Source: Thiomicrorhabdus sp. Milos-T2 (GTDB taxonomy: Bacteria > Pseudomonadota > Gammaproteobacteria > Thiomicrospirales > Thiomicrospiraceae). From it: a stretch of 64,000 nucleotides of DNA. How positions within the stretch are numbered: position 1 is the stretch's first letter; the number at the start of each line of letters is the position of its first letter. The notes under the pieces were generated by a model that worked only from the letters and a program-made list of their open reading frames with translations, was not told the DNA's origin and ran no database searches. Where the stretch lies: assembly GCF_000702325.1 (NCBI RefSeq), contig NZ_KL370891.1, forward strand, positions 580,917 to 644,916. The letters are read 5' to 3'. Made by a program: the position numbers and the translations under genes. Positions 1 to 9,872 of this stretch are shown here, piece after piece.

Positions 1-2
1 CT

Positions 3-107
3 CATAACTATCCAGTTATTCAGTCTAGAGTCCCTGAAGATCTTCTGCCTCGTATGAATCGAGCACAAGGTATCGATCAGCTCGTTGACTACTTAATTCG
101 TTCTTAA
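3..107 (+). CDS. C-terminal end of a YcjX-like P-loop protein (partial)
   Basis: The window opens inside this gene; only the last 34 codons are visible, ending in TAA at 105-107. The peptide ends with a short proline- and leucine-rich stretch followed by a helix (GIDQLVDYLIRS), which suits the C-terminus of YcjX/DUF463 family GTPase-like proteins. The main argument is context: the next gene, 11 nt downstream on the same strand, is a YcjF-like DUF697 membrane protein, and ycjX-ycjF is a conserved stress-related pair in gammaproteobacteria. The fragment is too short to prove the family on its own. Confidence 0.55.
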   Translation, partial: HNYPVIQSRVPEDLLPRMNRAQGIDQLVDYLIRS

Positions 108-118
108 GTGAGGATTTT

Positions 119-1030
119 ATGGAAGCACCAAATTATCAATCAAGAGTGAAAAAACGCATTCTCGATGAGCCGCAAGACAAACTAGAGTTACCGGTTGAAT
201 CTGTTATAAATGATGAATCAGAGGGCCTTGAGGAGAATGGTCATTACTGGTCTGTATGGTTAATGGTTTTAATCACAGGGATACTTGCGTTTATAAGCTT
301 TTCCGTTGTTGAAGCGGTTTTGTTTGTGAGCGATATGTTTATTAGTCACAAGATTATAGCTTCAGTGTTAAGCCTATTTTTATTGGCCTTTGTCATTGCT
401 ATATCAGTGCTGATTTGGAGAGAGTGGAGAGGGTATATCACTTTAAAAAAGGTGTCCGATAATAAGGTTTTGTCTTTAGATGAATTGAAATCTAAAGGAG
501 AAAAATCGGTTACTTTAAAGGCCATTGAAAAACGCATGAAGTTACAAAGCGGTAGTCCATTTTCGCGACAACTCTATTCTTCATTTCAACATACCATTCA
601 AGAATATCATAGTAATGATGAAATATTAGAGATTTATCAAGAACAAGTACTAAAACCCACATTAGATAAGGCAAAAAAAGTGCTACGCAAAGAGTCTATT
701 GCCGCGGGGACGATTGGCTTAGTCAGTCCTAATTCTATGATTCAAACTCTCGGCATATTATGGGTTAGCTTTAGAACTCTTAGACGCATTGCCTTGGTCT
801 TTGGTATTCGTCCAAGTGCAAACGGAAACCTGAAATTATTCCGTATTGCGTTAGAAAACTTAGCGGCAAGTTCTATTACTGATTTGATTACTGATGAAAT
901 TGCGAATCAACTTGGAGGTTCTATTGGGAATAAATTTGCAAATAATGCAGCAGATGCAGCGGTTGCTTTATCTCTTAATCAAAGACTGGGTAAGTCGCTT
1001 ATCAAGTACTTAAAAACTAATCTAGACTGA
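119..1030 (+). CDS. YcjF-like inner membrane protein (DUF697 / TIGR01620)
   Basis: A 303-aa protein with a charged N-terminal tail, two adjacent membrane helices at about residues 43-68 and 79-101, then a cytoplasmic C-terminal domain holding the DUF697-type glycine/asparagine-rich helices (about 195-290, including a SPNSM stretch and LGILWVSFRTLRRIA). This matches the YcjF arrangement. The cellular role of the family is not well defined; it is often induced with envelope-stress genes. ATG 119 is preceded by GAGG and follows the ycjX-like stop by 11 nt, so the two are probably co-transcribed. I name the family, not a precise function. Confidence 0.8.
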   Translation: MEAPNYQSRVKKRILDEPQDKLELPVESVINDESEGLEENGHYWSVWLMVLITGILAFISFSVVEAVLFVSDMFISHKIIASVLSLFLLAFVIAISVLIWREWRGYITLKKVSDNKVLSLDELKSKGEKSVTLKAIEKRMKLQSGSPFSRQLYSSFQHTIQEYHSNDEILEIYQEQVLKPTLDKAKKVLRKESIAAGTIGLVSPNSMIQTLGILWVSFRTLRRIALVFGIRPSANGNLKLFRIALENLAASSITDLITDEIANQLGGSIGNKFANNAADAAVALSLNQRLGKSLIKYLKTNLD

Positions 1031-1051
1031 AATAATTGGTGTTTTCAATCA

Positions 1052-1366
1052 ATGAATTACTTTAGTGTTCAAGAAACCATGATATGCAGCCGTTTTAAAG
1101 GGCAGTTACATGAGTGGGTTGATATAGAATTGTTAAAATTTTTTATGGATTTGAATTCAAGAGAAAAACTTAAATTCTTGGAAAACTATAAAAATACTGA
1201 AGAGATACTTTCTTATTTATATCTGAAAACCGTAGTGTTTAATCTGGAAGAAAAAAATTATAAGCAGATTACTAAAGAAATGAATGAGCTAGGTTTGACC
1301 GTGAATTTAGAGCGATATAAATCAGTCGTATTTATGAGTGAATGGAAGAAGAATAATTATGTTTGA
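1052..1366 (+). CDS. Hypothetical protein, 104 aa
   Basis: I do not recognise this protein. It is lysine-, glutamate- and leucine-rich, predicted mostly helical, with no signal peptide or membrane segment. It starts 22 nt after the ycjF-like stop with no convincing ribosome-binding site (TTGGTGTTTTCAATCA precedes the ATG). Base composition is more AT-rich than the flanking core genes, and nearly 400 bp of empty sequence follow it before the tRNAs. It could be a lineage-specific gene or a decaying one. Confidence 0.5.
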   Translation: MNYFSVQETMICSRFKGQLHEWVDIELLKFFMDLNSREKLKFLENYKNTEEILSYLYLKTVVFNLEEKNYKQITKEMNELGLTVNLERYKSVVFMSEWKKNNYV

Positions 1367-1758
1367 TACGAAATATTAAAACAAAAGGCAGTATTTTGGG
1401 AGCCAAAAGGTTAGAAACTTCATCGCCATAGTTAGCATAATGTTAGAAGTTTAAAAGTAGGGTGAATCGGTCTAAAAGTAGATATATGTTTATAATCCTG
1501 ACATTGTTTTGACAATAAAACATAGAATCATGTATTTTGCTCTTTTATAAATTCTCTAAGGACTTGGTAAGCGCTCTTCTAAGGTATCTTGTTTTTAATA
1601 TTTTAATGGTTAAGGTTGTGGTCAAATTTATAGAGTGGATTGTTTAACAAAATTAAGGATTGGGCCATGGATGGGCTCAATGTGGGCTCAAAAACTGATT
1701 ATGAGTATTAAGTAGGATTTTTATAATTTATAACTTATTGAAAAATAATTTAAATAAT
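1367..1758. other. AT-rich intergenic stretch, no gene seen
   Basis: No reading frame of note. The one visible structure is a short tandem duplication, two copies of TGGGCTCAA ten bases apart near 1673-1690, with a similar TGGGCC just before. It ends at the CCA end of tRNA-Val. No integrase or att-like duplication of the tRNA 3' end was found. Confidence 0.6.
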
Positions 1759-1835
1759 TGGTACGACCGAGTGGATTCGAACCACCGACCCCCACCATGT
1801 CAAGGTGGTGCTCTAACCAACTGAGCTACGGTCGT
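1759..1835 (-). tRNA. tRNA-Val (anticodon GAC)
   Basis: Read on the minus strand, the 77-nt cloverleaf has a 7-bp acceptor stem (ACGACCG/CGGTCGT), D arm GCTC/GAGC, anticodon stem CCACC/GGTGG with loop TTGACAT giving anticodon GAC, the TTCGAAT T-loop, and an encoded CCA end at 1759-1761. It closely follows the standard gammaproteobacterial tRNA-Val(GAC). It lies 25 nt downstream of tRNA-Leu and probably shares its promoter. Confidence 0.96.
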
Positions 1836-1860
1836 ACTATAGATTGAACAACAAGTAATG

Positions 1861-1947
1861 TGGTACCAGTGGGCGGACTCGAACCGCCACGCTATCACTA
1901 GCAACGGATTTTGAATCCGTCATGTCTACCAATTTCATCACACTGGC
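1861..1947 (-). tRNA. tRNA-Leu (anticodon CAA)
   Basis: An 87-nt class II tRNA on the minus strand. Acceptor stem GCCAGTG pairs with CACTGGT (a G-U closes the first pair). The anticodon stem ACGGA/TCCGT encloses loop TTCAAAA, giving anticodon CAA. A long variable arm (GCTAGTGATAGC) and encoded CCA at 1861-1863 complete it. It reads the TTG leucine codon. First gene of a two-tRNA transcript with tRNA-Val. Confidence 0.96.
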
Positions 1948-1965
1948 ATTAACTTGTGGACGCGA

Positions 1966-1994
1966 ATTATAGAGACTTATAGAATGCCTGTCAA
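1966..1994 (-). promoter_or_regulatory. Consensus sigma-70 promoter for the tRNA-Leu/tRNA-Val pair
   Basis: On the minus strand a perfect -35 (TTGACA, plus positions 1989-1994) and a perfect -10 (TATAAT, 1966-1971) are separated by exactly 17 bp. The -10 box lies about 18 nt upstream of the mature 5' end of tRNA-Leu, leaving room for a very short 5' leader. Confidence 0.9.
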
Positions 1995-2169
1995 ATTAAT
2001 CTCTTTGTTAAAAGTCTTGTATAGATTATTTGATTGCTTGGTTAAATTGAATTTGATTGTAGTTGATATAACAGCTTGAAAATAAAGACACAATCAGCGA
2101 AAATAGCGCCCTTTTATTTTATGGATAATTGGACGTTTTTATTTTAAAAACGGCTGATTCAGTGCTTTT

Positions 2170-3231
2170 GTGAAACGACAAGATTTCTATTTCGACCTTC
2201 CTGAGAACTTAATTGCTCAGCAACCTGCCGCTCAAAGACGAGATAGCCGTCTTTTAGTGATGTCTGATGCTGAGGCAGATAATGTTTTGGTGGATGCTAA
2301 ATTTCCTGATTTGCTCTCTTATTTAAAACCGAATGATTTGTTGGTGTTTAACAATACTAAGGTGATTCCTGCGCGATTATTTGGACAAAAAGCAACAGGT
2401 GGCAAAATTGAGTTGTTAATTGAGCGAGTGGTGGATGAAAGCACCATTTTGACTCATATTCGTTCAAGTCGTTCGCCTAAGCCAGGCACTATTTTAACTA
2501 TAGAAGATGCTTTTGATGTTGAGGTAATAGGGCGAGAAGAGGCTTTGTTTGTTGTAAAAGTGTTGTCTGAACAAACGGCTTTAGAGTTGGTTGAAGCGCA
2601 TGGTCATATGCCATTACCACCTTATATTGAACGTGAAGAGGATGCTGAGCAGGATAAAGAACGTTATCAAACGGTTTACTCTCAAAAGCCTGGTGCCGTT
2701 GCTGCACCTACCGCAGGGTTGCATTTTGATAATGAGTTAATGGCGGATATTAACGCTAAGGGGGTTGATATCGGTTTTGTTACGCTTCATGTGGGAGCGG
2801 GTACCTTTAAGCCAGTGCAGGTGGATAATATTGCCGAGCATGTTATGCATTCAGAATATTTAGAAGTGGAACCAGGCCTGGTAAAACAGATTGAAAACGC
2901 TCGTAAAAAAGGCGGAAGAGTGATTGCTGTGGGCACTACCTCTGTGCGTTGTTTAGAGAGTGCCGCTAAGTTTAGTGATACGGGGAGTATTGCTCCTTAT
3001 CAAGGTGAAACCGATATTTTTATTACCCCAGGTTATGAGTTTAAAGAAGTGGATGTGTTGTTAACTAACTTTCACTTGCCAGAATCGACCTTAATTATGT
3101 TGGTTTCGGCATTGGCCGGTTATGAAAGAACCATGGCAGCCTACCAACATGCGGTTAAAAATCAATATCGCTTCTTTAGTTATGGTGATGCCATGCTAGT
3201 TTTTCCAAAAAAGAATCAAATAGTCGACTAA
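2170..3231 (+). CDS. queA: S-adenosylmethionine:tRNA ribosyltransferase-isomerase
   Basis: QueA transfers and rearranges the ribosyl group of AdoMet onto preQ1-modified tRNA to give epoxyqueuosine, the penultimate step of queuosine synthesis. The 353-aa product has the family's usual length and N-terminus ([16 protein letters not shown]), the [11 protein letters not shown] segment, the [13 protein letters not shown] core and the [19 protein letters not shown] motif. The start is GTG at 2170, chosen because the protein then begins where the family does; the Shine-Dalgarno is weak. tgt follows 13 nt later, the usual queA-tgt pairing. A full ACCAGGCCTGGT palindrome lies in the coding sequence at 2871-2882. 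Confidence 0.98.
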   Translation: MKRQDFYFDLPENLIAQQPAAQRRDSRLLVMSDAEADNVLVDAKFPDLLSYLKPNDLLVFNNTKVIPARLFGQKATGGKIELLIERVVDESTILTHIRSSRSPKPGTILTIEDAFDVEVIGREEALFVVKVLSEQTALELVEAHGHMPLPPYIEREEDAEQDKERYQTVYSQKPGAVAAPTAGLHFDNELMADINAKGVDIGFVTLHVGAGTFKPVQVDNIAEHVMHSEYLEVEPGLVKQIENARKKGGRVIAVGTTSVRCLESAAKFSDTGSIAPYQGETDIFITPGYEFKEVDVLLTNFHLPESTLIMLVSALAGYERTMAAYQHAVKNQYRFFSYGDAMLVFPKKNQIVD

Positions 3232-3235
3232 ATAG

Positions 3236-4360
<1,125 letters not shown>

Positions 4361-4398
4361 ATGTTTTCTTTGAAAATATGGTCTAAAAACAGCGGATT

Positions 4399-4426
4399 AT
4401 CAACTTACCAGGCCTGGTAAGTTGAT
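4399..4426. repeat. Extended palindrome around ACCAGGCCTGGT (tgt-yajC spacer)
   Basis: A perfect 28-bp dyad centred on the 12-mer at 4407-4418. No T-run follows on either side, so it is a poor classical terminator. One of 12 intergenic copies of the family described in the findings. Confidence 0.9.
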
Positions 4427-4539
4427 TAGCGTTTAAATAATGATTTAAAACCGCAATTAATCCGTATTTAACTTAGATTTTTTAAGCCAGCTGTGCCAAA
4501 ATACAGCAGTTAAATTTTTTTATATTAGGAGTTACAACT

Positions 4540-4869
4540 ATGAGCTTTTTTATTAGTGATGCAATGGCCGAAGGAACTGCCGCAGCGCAAGGCGGTGGAT
4601 GGGAAGGCATTATTCCTCTTGTTCTTTTATTTGTGGTTTTTTACTTTTTGTTGATTCGACCTCAGCAAAAGAAAGTTAAAGAGCATAAAGCCCTTGTTGA
4701 AGCAATCAAAAAAGGGGATGAGGTTGTAACTTACGGTGGTCTTGCTGGTAAAATTCGTGAAATGAGTGAAAACTTTTGCGATGTAGAAATTGCTGAAAAC
4801 GTTATTGTTAAAGTAGAACGTCAGAACATTTCTCGTTTACTACCTAAAGGTACATTAAAAGGCGAGTAA
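4540..4869 (+). CDS. yajC: Sec translocon accessory subunit YajC
   Basis: A small inner-membrane protein that associates with SecDF. The 109-aa product has a short periplasmic N-terminus rich in Ala and Gly, one membrane helix at about 24-43 (IIPLVLLFVVFYFLLI), then the family motif RPQQKK and a cytoplasmic YajC domain with GDEVVTYGGLAGKI. TTAGGAG lies just upstream of ATG 4540. It precedes secD and secF as in most proteobacteria; the 111-nt gap to secD contains a G/C-rich inverted repeat. Confidence 0.97.
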   Translation: MSFFISDAMAEGTAAAQGGGWEGIIPLVLLFVVFYFLLIRPQQKKVKEHKALVEAIKKGDEVVTYGGLAGKIREMSENFCDVEIAENVIVKVERQNISRLLPKGTLKGE

Positions 4870-4884
4870 ATCGCTTTAAGCAAC

Positions 4885-4929
4885 AAGGGGCAATAAGGGC
4901 TTGCTTTATGGTAAGTTCTTTTGCCCCTT
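4885..4929 (+). terminator. Possible attenuating hairpin between yajC and secD
   Basis: AAGGGGCAA at 4885-4893 can pair with TTGCCCCTT at 4921-4929 across a 27-nt loop, followed by TTGTGGTTTTAG. The T-run is short, so partial read-through into secD is likely. It could also be an mRNA processing or stability structure. Confidence 0.4.
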
Positions 4930-4980
4930 TTGTGGTTTTAGGAGAATCTTTTCTCCGGATACAAAACTGGAATCGAACTT

Positions 4981-6864
4981 ATGTTTCAATCACAACAAAA
5001 AATCATCGCTAATCAATACCCAGCCTGGAAGTACTTGCTGTTAGTTTTGATTACGGTCATCGGTTTAACCTACGCTATGCCAAACTTATTTGGTGATGAC
5101 CCAGCTGTACAAATCTCACCTGCCAAATCCGTTGAGTTTAATGCGGATACACAGCTTCAAGTAGAAAGTGCTTTACAGAAAGCCGGCATAACCGTTAAAT
5201 CATCGGTCTTTGAAGGTGGTAAGTTTCTTATTCGATTTGACGATACCGAAACCCAATTAAAAGCAAAATCTATTTTAAAAGAAACCATGGGGCGTCAAGC
5301 AGTAGTGGCTTTAAACTTAGCACCTGCTACTCCCTCTTTTTTAAGAAGTCTTAATGCCGAACCTATGTATTTAGGTTTGGATTTGCGAGGAGGGGTTCAC
5401 TTCTTAATGGATGTGGACATGGAAGCGGCGATTAATAAAGCCTACTTGCGTTATGTTGATGAGATTAAAGGCGATTTACGAGCAGAAAAGATTCGTTATA
5501 TTTCGGTAGAAATTGAAAATCAAGCCTTAGAAGTTCAGTTTAAAGATTTGGCTACGCTTCAAGCAGGCCTGGTTAATTTAAATCAGAAGTTTGCTAATCG
5601 TTTTAAGATTACATCAGACGAAACTACCTCTGCACCAAAAGCGATTTTAACGCTTTCTGCTACAACGATTGCTGAAACTAAAAAGTATGCGTTACAGCAA
5701 AATATTACCACTTTACGTAATCGTATTAACGAATTAGGGGTTGCAGAACCGGTTATTCAGCAACAAGGTGATAGACGTATTGTTGTGCAACTACCCGGAG
5801 TGCAAGATACCGCTCGCGCTAAAGAAATTTTAGGCGCAACGGCAACCTTAGAATTTCGTTTAGTGGAAGAAAACGGTGATGCATACCGAGCGCAAAAAAC
5901 CGGTTATGCACCTAATGGTTCAATTATTTATAAGTTCCGTGATGGTCGTCCAATATTATTAAAACGCCGTATTATTGTTAGTGGTGAGAACGTGATTAAT
6001 GCTCAATCGGGCATCGATTCTCAGCAAGGTTCAGCCATGGTTAACGTTTCTTTAGATGGAGCTGGTGGACGTAAAATGCTGGCAACCACTAAAGAAAATG
6101 TAGGTAACCGCATGGCGGTAGTTTACATTGAAAATCGTGTCGAAACGGTTGAAGAAAATGGCGTAAAAGTTAAAAAACGTATTACCAATAAAGATGTAAT
6201 AAACGCAGCGGTAATTCGAGGGCAATTTGCTAACCGATTCCAAATCACAGGATTAGATTCTCCACAAGAAGCACAAGATTTAGCATTGTTACTTCGTGCA
6301 GGTGCTTTAGCCGCGCCAATGGAAATTGTTGAAGAACGTACCGTAGGACCAAGTTTAGGTCAAGACAATATTAATCAAGGGTTTATGTCTGTTTTGGTTG
6401 GTTTCCTACTCGTGCTAGTGATTATGGCTTGGCGTTATAAAGTTTTTGGTATGGTTGCCAATGTTGCGCTGCTACTCAATTTAGTGATTATTGTGGCTGT
6501 TTTATCCATGCTGCAAGCTACCTTAACCTTACCAGGTATTGCTGGAATTGTATTAACGGTGGGGATGGCCGTTGATGCTAACGTGCTCATATTTGAGCGT
6601 ATCCGTGAAGAGATGAAAAACAGCTCAATTCAATCGGCTATCTACTCCGGTTATGAAAAGGCTTTTGTTACCATTGCCGATGCGAATATAACTACTTTAT
6701 TGGCCGCAGTGGTGTTATTTAGTTTTGGTACCGGACCAATTAAAGGATTTGCAATTACCTTATCTATTGGGATTATCACTTCTATGTTCACAGCAATTAT
6801 GGGAACACGTGCAATTATTAACCTTTTATACGGCAATAAGCGCGTTGAAAAGATCTCAATCTAG
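4981..6864 (+). CDS. secD: Protein translocase subunit SecD
   Basis: With SecF and YajC it uses the proton motive force to complete export through SecYEG. The 627-aa protein has a first membrane helix at about 17-35, a large periplasmic region with the GLDLRGGVHFLMDVD motif (about 132-147) and the P1 substrate-binding domain, then five C-terminal helices from about 465 onward including AGIVLTVGMAVDANVLIFERIREE, the conserved RND-type segment with the functional Asp. The gap to secF is 9 nt. The coding sequence contains a GCAGGCCTGGT repeat core at 5574-5581. Confidence 0.98.
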   Translation: MFQSQQKIIANQYPAWKYLLLVLITVIGLTYAMPNLFGDDPAVQISPAKSVEFNADTQLQVESALQKAGITVKSSVFEGGKFLIRFDDTETQLKAKSILKETMGRQAVVALNLAPATPSFLRSLNAEPMYLGLDLRGGVHFLMDVDMEAAINKAYLRYVDEIKGDLRAEKIRYISVEIENQALEVQFKDLATLQAGLVNLNQKFANRFKITSDETTSAPKAILTLSATTIAETKKYALQQNITTLRNRINELGVAEPVIQQQGDRRIVVQLPGVQDTARAKEILGATATLEFRLVEENGDAYRAQKTGYAPNGSIIYKFRDGRPILLKRRIIVSGENVINAQSGIDSQQGSAMVNVSLDGAGGRKMLATTKENVGNRMAVVYIENRVETVEENGVKVKKRITNKDVINAAVIRGQFANRFQITGLDSPQEAQDLALLLRAGALAAPMEIVEERTVGPSLGQDNINQGFMSVLVGFLLVLVIMAWRYKVFGMVANVALLLNLVIIVAVLSMLQATLTLPGIAGIVLTVGMAVDANVLIFERIREEMKNSSIQSAIYSGYEKAFVTIADANITTLLAAVVLFSFGTGPIKGFAITLSIGIITSMFTAIMGTRAIINLLYGNKRVEKISI

Positions 6865-6873
6865 GGTGATGAA

Positions 6874-7902
6874 ATGAGTACAGAGACTAAAACAACAAAT
6901 ATTAACTTTATGGGCCAGCGCCATATTGCGATGGTTTTTTCAATTTTCTTAATCATTGCTTCTTTTGCAGGGTTATGGATGAAGGGACTTAATTTTGGTA
7001 TCGACTTTACTGGCGGTACTTTGATTGAATTGTCTTATCCAACCCCCGTGGATTTAACTAAGTTACGTAGCGATTTAACTAAGGCCGATTACGGTGAAGC
7101 AGTTGTACAGCACTTTGGTTCTGCAGAGGATGTATTAATTCGTATTGCCCCACGTGAAGGGTTGAACTCTGCACAGTTAAGCAACCAGGTGATGGAGGCT
7201 TTAGGGCAAACAACGGATGAAGACATTACTTTACGTCGAGTAGAGTTTGTTGGACCTCAGGTTGGTGATGAGCTTACCCAAGATGGGGCTTTAGCGGTTT
7301 TATATGCCTTATTTGGTATATTAATATACGTTGCATTACGTTTTGAGTGGCGTTTTTCAGTGGGTTCTGTGGCGGCTTTGATTCACGATGTGGTCATTAC
7401 GGTGGGGGTTTTTGCATGGACTCAAATGCAATTTGATTTAACGGTATTAGCGGCTATCTTGGCGGTAATTGGTTACTCACTAAACGATACCATCGTTGTT
7501 TTTGACCGAGTGCGAGAAAACTTTAGAACCATGAGAGATGGTAGTCCAATTGAGATCACTAACGTTGCGGTTAACCAGATGTTATCACGTACGATTATGA
7601 CCTCGTTTACCACTTTAGTTGTATTGCTAGCACTGTTTTTCTTAGGAGGTGAAATTATTCATGGTTTTGCCGCAGCCTTAATTGCCGGTATTATTGTTGG
7701 TACCTTTTCATCAACCTACGTTGCAAGTGCAATTGCCCTGTTTTTAGGAATTTCTAAAGAAGACCTAATGAAAGCACCATCTGAAGGAGTTGACCGTGAA
7801 GCTCAAGAAGCTGAACTACAACGTGCATTCTTAGAAAGTGAAGCCAAGCGCGAAGCAAAATTAGCCAAGAAAGGTAAAAAGCTAGACGAAGAAGAGCTTT
7901 AA
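6874..7902 (+). CDS. secF: Protein translocase subunit SecF
   Basis: Partner of SecD in the export motor. The 342-aa product has helix 1 at about 18-37, the short periplasmic domain starting with LNFGIDFTGGTLIEL, five further helices, and the VIGYSLNDTIVVFDRVREN motif of the SecF family. A charged Lys/Glu tail of about 45 residues ends the protein. It sits 9 nt after secD and is followed by a repeat palindrome and a terminator, so yajC-secD-secF is probably one unit. Confidence 0.98.
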   Translation: MSTETKTTNINFMGQRHIAMVFSIFLIIASFAGLWMKGLNFGIDFTGGTLIELSYPTPVDLTKLRSDLTKADYGEAVVQHFGSAEDVLIRIAPREGLNSAQLSNQVMEALGQTTDEDITLRRVEFVGPQVGDELTQDGALAVLYALFGILIYVALRFEWRFSVGSVAALIHDVVITVGVFAWTQMQFDLTVLAAILAVIGYSLNDTIVVFDRVRENFRTMRDGSPIEITNVAVNQMLSRTIMTSFTTLVVLLALFFLGGEIIHGFAAALIAGIIVGTFSSTYVASAIALFLGISKEDLMKAPSEGVDREAQEAELQRAFLESEAKREAKLAKKGKKLDEEEL

Positions 7903-7917
7903 CTTAAGTTCCAAATG

Positions 7918-7939
7918 AAACTACCAGGCCTGGTAGTTT
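7918..7939. repeat. Extended palindrome around ACCAGGCCTGGT (after secF)
   Basis: Perfect 22-bp dyad, core at 7923-7934, placed between the secF stop and a separate, ordinary terminator hairpin. The presence of both suggests that the palindrome itself is not needed for termination here. Confidence 0.9.
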
Positions 7940-7942
7940 AAA

Positions 7943-7964
7943 AAAGCCAGCTTATGCTGGCTTT
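7943..7964 (+). terminator. Terminator of the yajC-secD-secF unit
   Basis: Stem AAAGCCAGC/GCTGGCTTT with a TTAT loop, followed by TATTAG. The stem is good but the T-run short; it directly follows the repeat palindrome. Confidence 0.7.
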
Positions 7965-8006
7965 ATTAGTTAGTAGAGACCGTAGACAATAAAAATTAGG
8001 TTGTAG

Positions 8007-8050
8007 CTTTGGTTTAAACGTAATGCTTAAACGTAATACTTAAACCAAAG
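8007..8050 (+). other. Inverted repeat in the prfC leader
   Basis: CTTTGGTTTAA at 8007-8017 pairs with TTAAACCAAAG at 8040-8050, and the loop holds a 12-13 nt tandem duplication (AAACGTAATGCTT, AAACGTAATACTT). It ends about 31 nt before the prfC ATG. It may be an operator or a leader hairpin; no known regulator motif is recognised. Confidence 0.45.
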
Positions 8051-8081
8051 AATGCAGCCAAATAGATAGAGAAAACCCTTA

Positions 8082-9656
8082 ATGTCATTGATTTTAGAAA
8101 CCACCAAACGCAGAACCTTTGCGATTATTTCTCACCCTGATGCGGGTAAAACCACCGTAACTGAAAAGTTACTGTTATACGGTGGTGCCATACAGATGGC
8201 CGGTGCAGTTAAGAGTCGAAAAACTGATCGTGGTGCGACTTCTGACTGGATGAAGATGGAGCAAGAACGTGGTATCTCGGTTGCCTCATCGGTGATGCAG
8301 TTTCCATATAAAGATGTGATGATTAATCTATTGGATACTCCAGGGCATGAAGACTTCTCTGAAGATACTTATCGTACTTTAACGGCGGTAGATTCGGCTC
8401 TAATGGTTATTGACGTGGCAAAAGGGGTTGAAGACCGCACCATTAAATTAATGGAAGTTTGTCGTTTAAGAACCACACCAATTTTAACCTTCATTAATAA
8501 ATTAGACCGTGAAGGCCGTGATCCCATCGATTTAATGGATGAAGTTGAAGATGTTCTTAAAATTGATTGTGCACCTATGACTTGGCCAATTGGTATGGGA
8601 AAACGTTTTAAAGGTATTTACCATCTTTATAACGATACCATACGTTTATTTGAAGTTGCGGATGGGCAAAATGCCAGTTCTGGTGAATTAATTGAGGGAA
8701 TCAATAATCCTCGTTTAGATGAGCTAATTGGCGAGCAAGCGGATGAATTAAGAGAAGAAGTGGAATTGGTTCAAGGTGCGAGTAATGAATTTAATTTGGA
8801 AGCTTTTTTATCAGGTAAATTAACGCCTGTGTTCTTTGGTTCAGCGGTTAATAACTTTGGTTTACAAGAACTTTTAGACGGCTTTGCTAAATACGCCCCC
8901 ACTCCAATCGGGCGTGAAACCGAAACTCGCACAGTAAAACCCGATGAAACCAATCTAACCGGTTTTATATTTAAAATTCAAGCAAATATGGACCCGGCGC
9001 ACCGTGACCGGGTCGCTTTTATGCGAATAGTTTCAGGTAAGTATGAGAAAGGCATGAAGTTAAAGCATGTTCGTATTGGTAAAGATGTGAAAATTGCGAA
9101 AGCCATTACCTTCTTAGCGAATAAACGTGAGCAAGCTGAAGTGGCTTATCCTGGTGATATTATTGGCTTACATAACCATGGAACTATTAAAATTGGTGAT
9201 ACCTTTACCCAGGGTGAAGACCTTAAATTTACCGGGATTCCTAACTTTGCACCGGAACTTTTCCGTCGTGCTCAGTTAAAAGATCCTATGAAAATGAAAG
9301 CGCTTCAAAAAGGATTAACTCAGTTATCTGAAGAGGGCGCAACCCAGTTGTTCCGTCCAGTAAACAATAACGATTTGATTTTAGGTGCGGTGGGTATTCT
9401 TCAGTTTGAAGTGGTTGCACAGCGTTTAAAAGATGAGTATAACGTGGCCTGTATATTTGAACCGGTTAATGTCAATACCGCCCGTTGGGTAATTGGGCCA
9501 AAAGCCGAAATTGAGAAATTTACCTCAAAAGTACGTGAAAACGTTGCTTATGATGCCGCCGATCAATTGGTTTACATTGCACCAACCCGTGTTAATTTGA
9601 ACTTAATTCAAGAGCGTTGGCCTGAACTTCAATTTGTGGCAACTCGAGAGCATTAA
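8082..9656 (+). CDS. prfC: Peptide chain release factor 3
   Basis: A translational GTPase that recycles RF1/RF2 from the ribosome after termination. The 524-aa protein has G1 SHPDAGKTT (about 18-26), the switch I region with [13 protein letters not shown]3 DTPGHEDF and G4 INKLDR, then the RF3-specific domains II and III. It begins [15 protein letters not shown], the family's usual N-terminus. It stands alone between the sec genes and a convergent OmpA-like lipoprotein, and is followed by a strong hairpin. Confidence 0.98.
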   Translation: MSLILETTKRRTFAIISHPDAGKTTVTEKLLLYGGAIQMAGAVKSRKTDRGATSDWMKMEQERGISVASSVMQFPYKDVMINLLDTPGHEDFSEDTYRTLTAVDSALMVIDVAKGVEDRTIKLMEVCRLRTTPILTFINKLDREGRDPIDLMDEVEDVLKIDCAPMTWPIGMGKRFKGIYHLYNDTIRLFEVADGQNASSGELIEGINNPRLDELIGEQADELREEVELVQGASNEFNLEAFLSGKLTPVFFGSAVNNFGLQELLDGFAKYAPTPIGRETETRTVKPDETNLTGFIFKIQANMDPAHRDRVAFMRIVSGKYEKGMKLKHVRIGKDVKIAKAITFLANKREQAEVAYPGDIIGLHNHGTIKIGDTFTQGEDLKFTGIPNFAPELFRRAQLKDPMKMKALQKGLTQLSEEGATQLFRPVNNNDLILGAVGILQFEVVAQRLKDEYNVACIFEPVNVNTARWVIGPKAEIEKFTSKVRENVAYDAADQLVYIAPTRVNLNLIQERWPELQFVATREH

Positions 9657-9744
9657 TAGGGTGAGACCGTTGCAAAGGTCTTATCATGAGTTAAGTATTA
9701 TTGATTAGAGTTTTAACTGGTTACCAATAGTTACAAACCGCCAT

Positions 9745-9778
9745 AAACAAAAACGCCACTCATTGAGTGGCGTTTTTG
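9745..9778. terminator. Bidirectional terminator between prfC and the OmpA-like gene
   Basis: A near-perfect stem of AAAAACGCCACTCA against TGAGTGGCGTTTTT with a one-base loop region, A-rich on one side and T-rich on the other, so it can serve both converging genes. Confidence 0.88.
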
Positions 9779-9825
9779 TTGGTAAGGTTTTTAGCATATA
9801 TTCATGCAAAATTTTCTGTTTATTA

Positions 9826-9837
9826 ACCAGGCCTGGT
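9826..9837. repeat. ACCAGGCCTGGT palindrome (after prfC)
   Basis: Full 12-mer in the convergent spacer between prfC and the OmpA-like lipoprotein gene; the dyad does not extend further. A separate A/T hairpin (AGTTTTAAAAACT) follows directly. Confidence 0.9.
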
Positions 9838-9872
9838 AGTTTTAAAAACTAACCCATCGCTAGTCAATATCT

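Noticed and set aside
1759-1947. tRNA-linked integration site
   Set aside because: No integrase gene and no duplicated tRNA 3' end were seen on either side.
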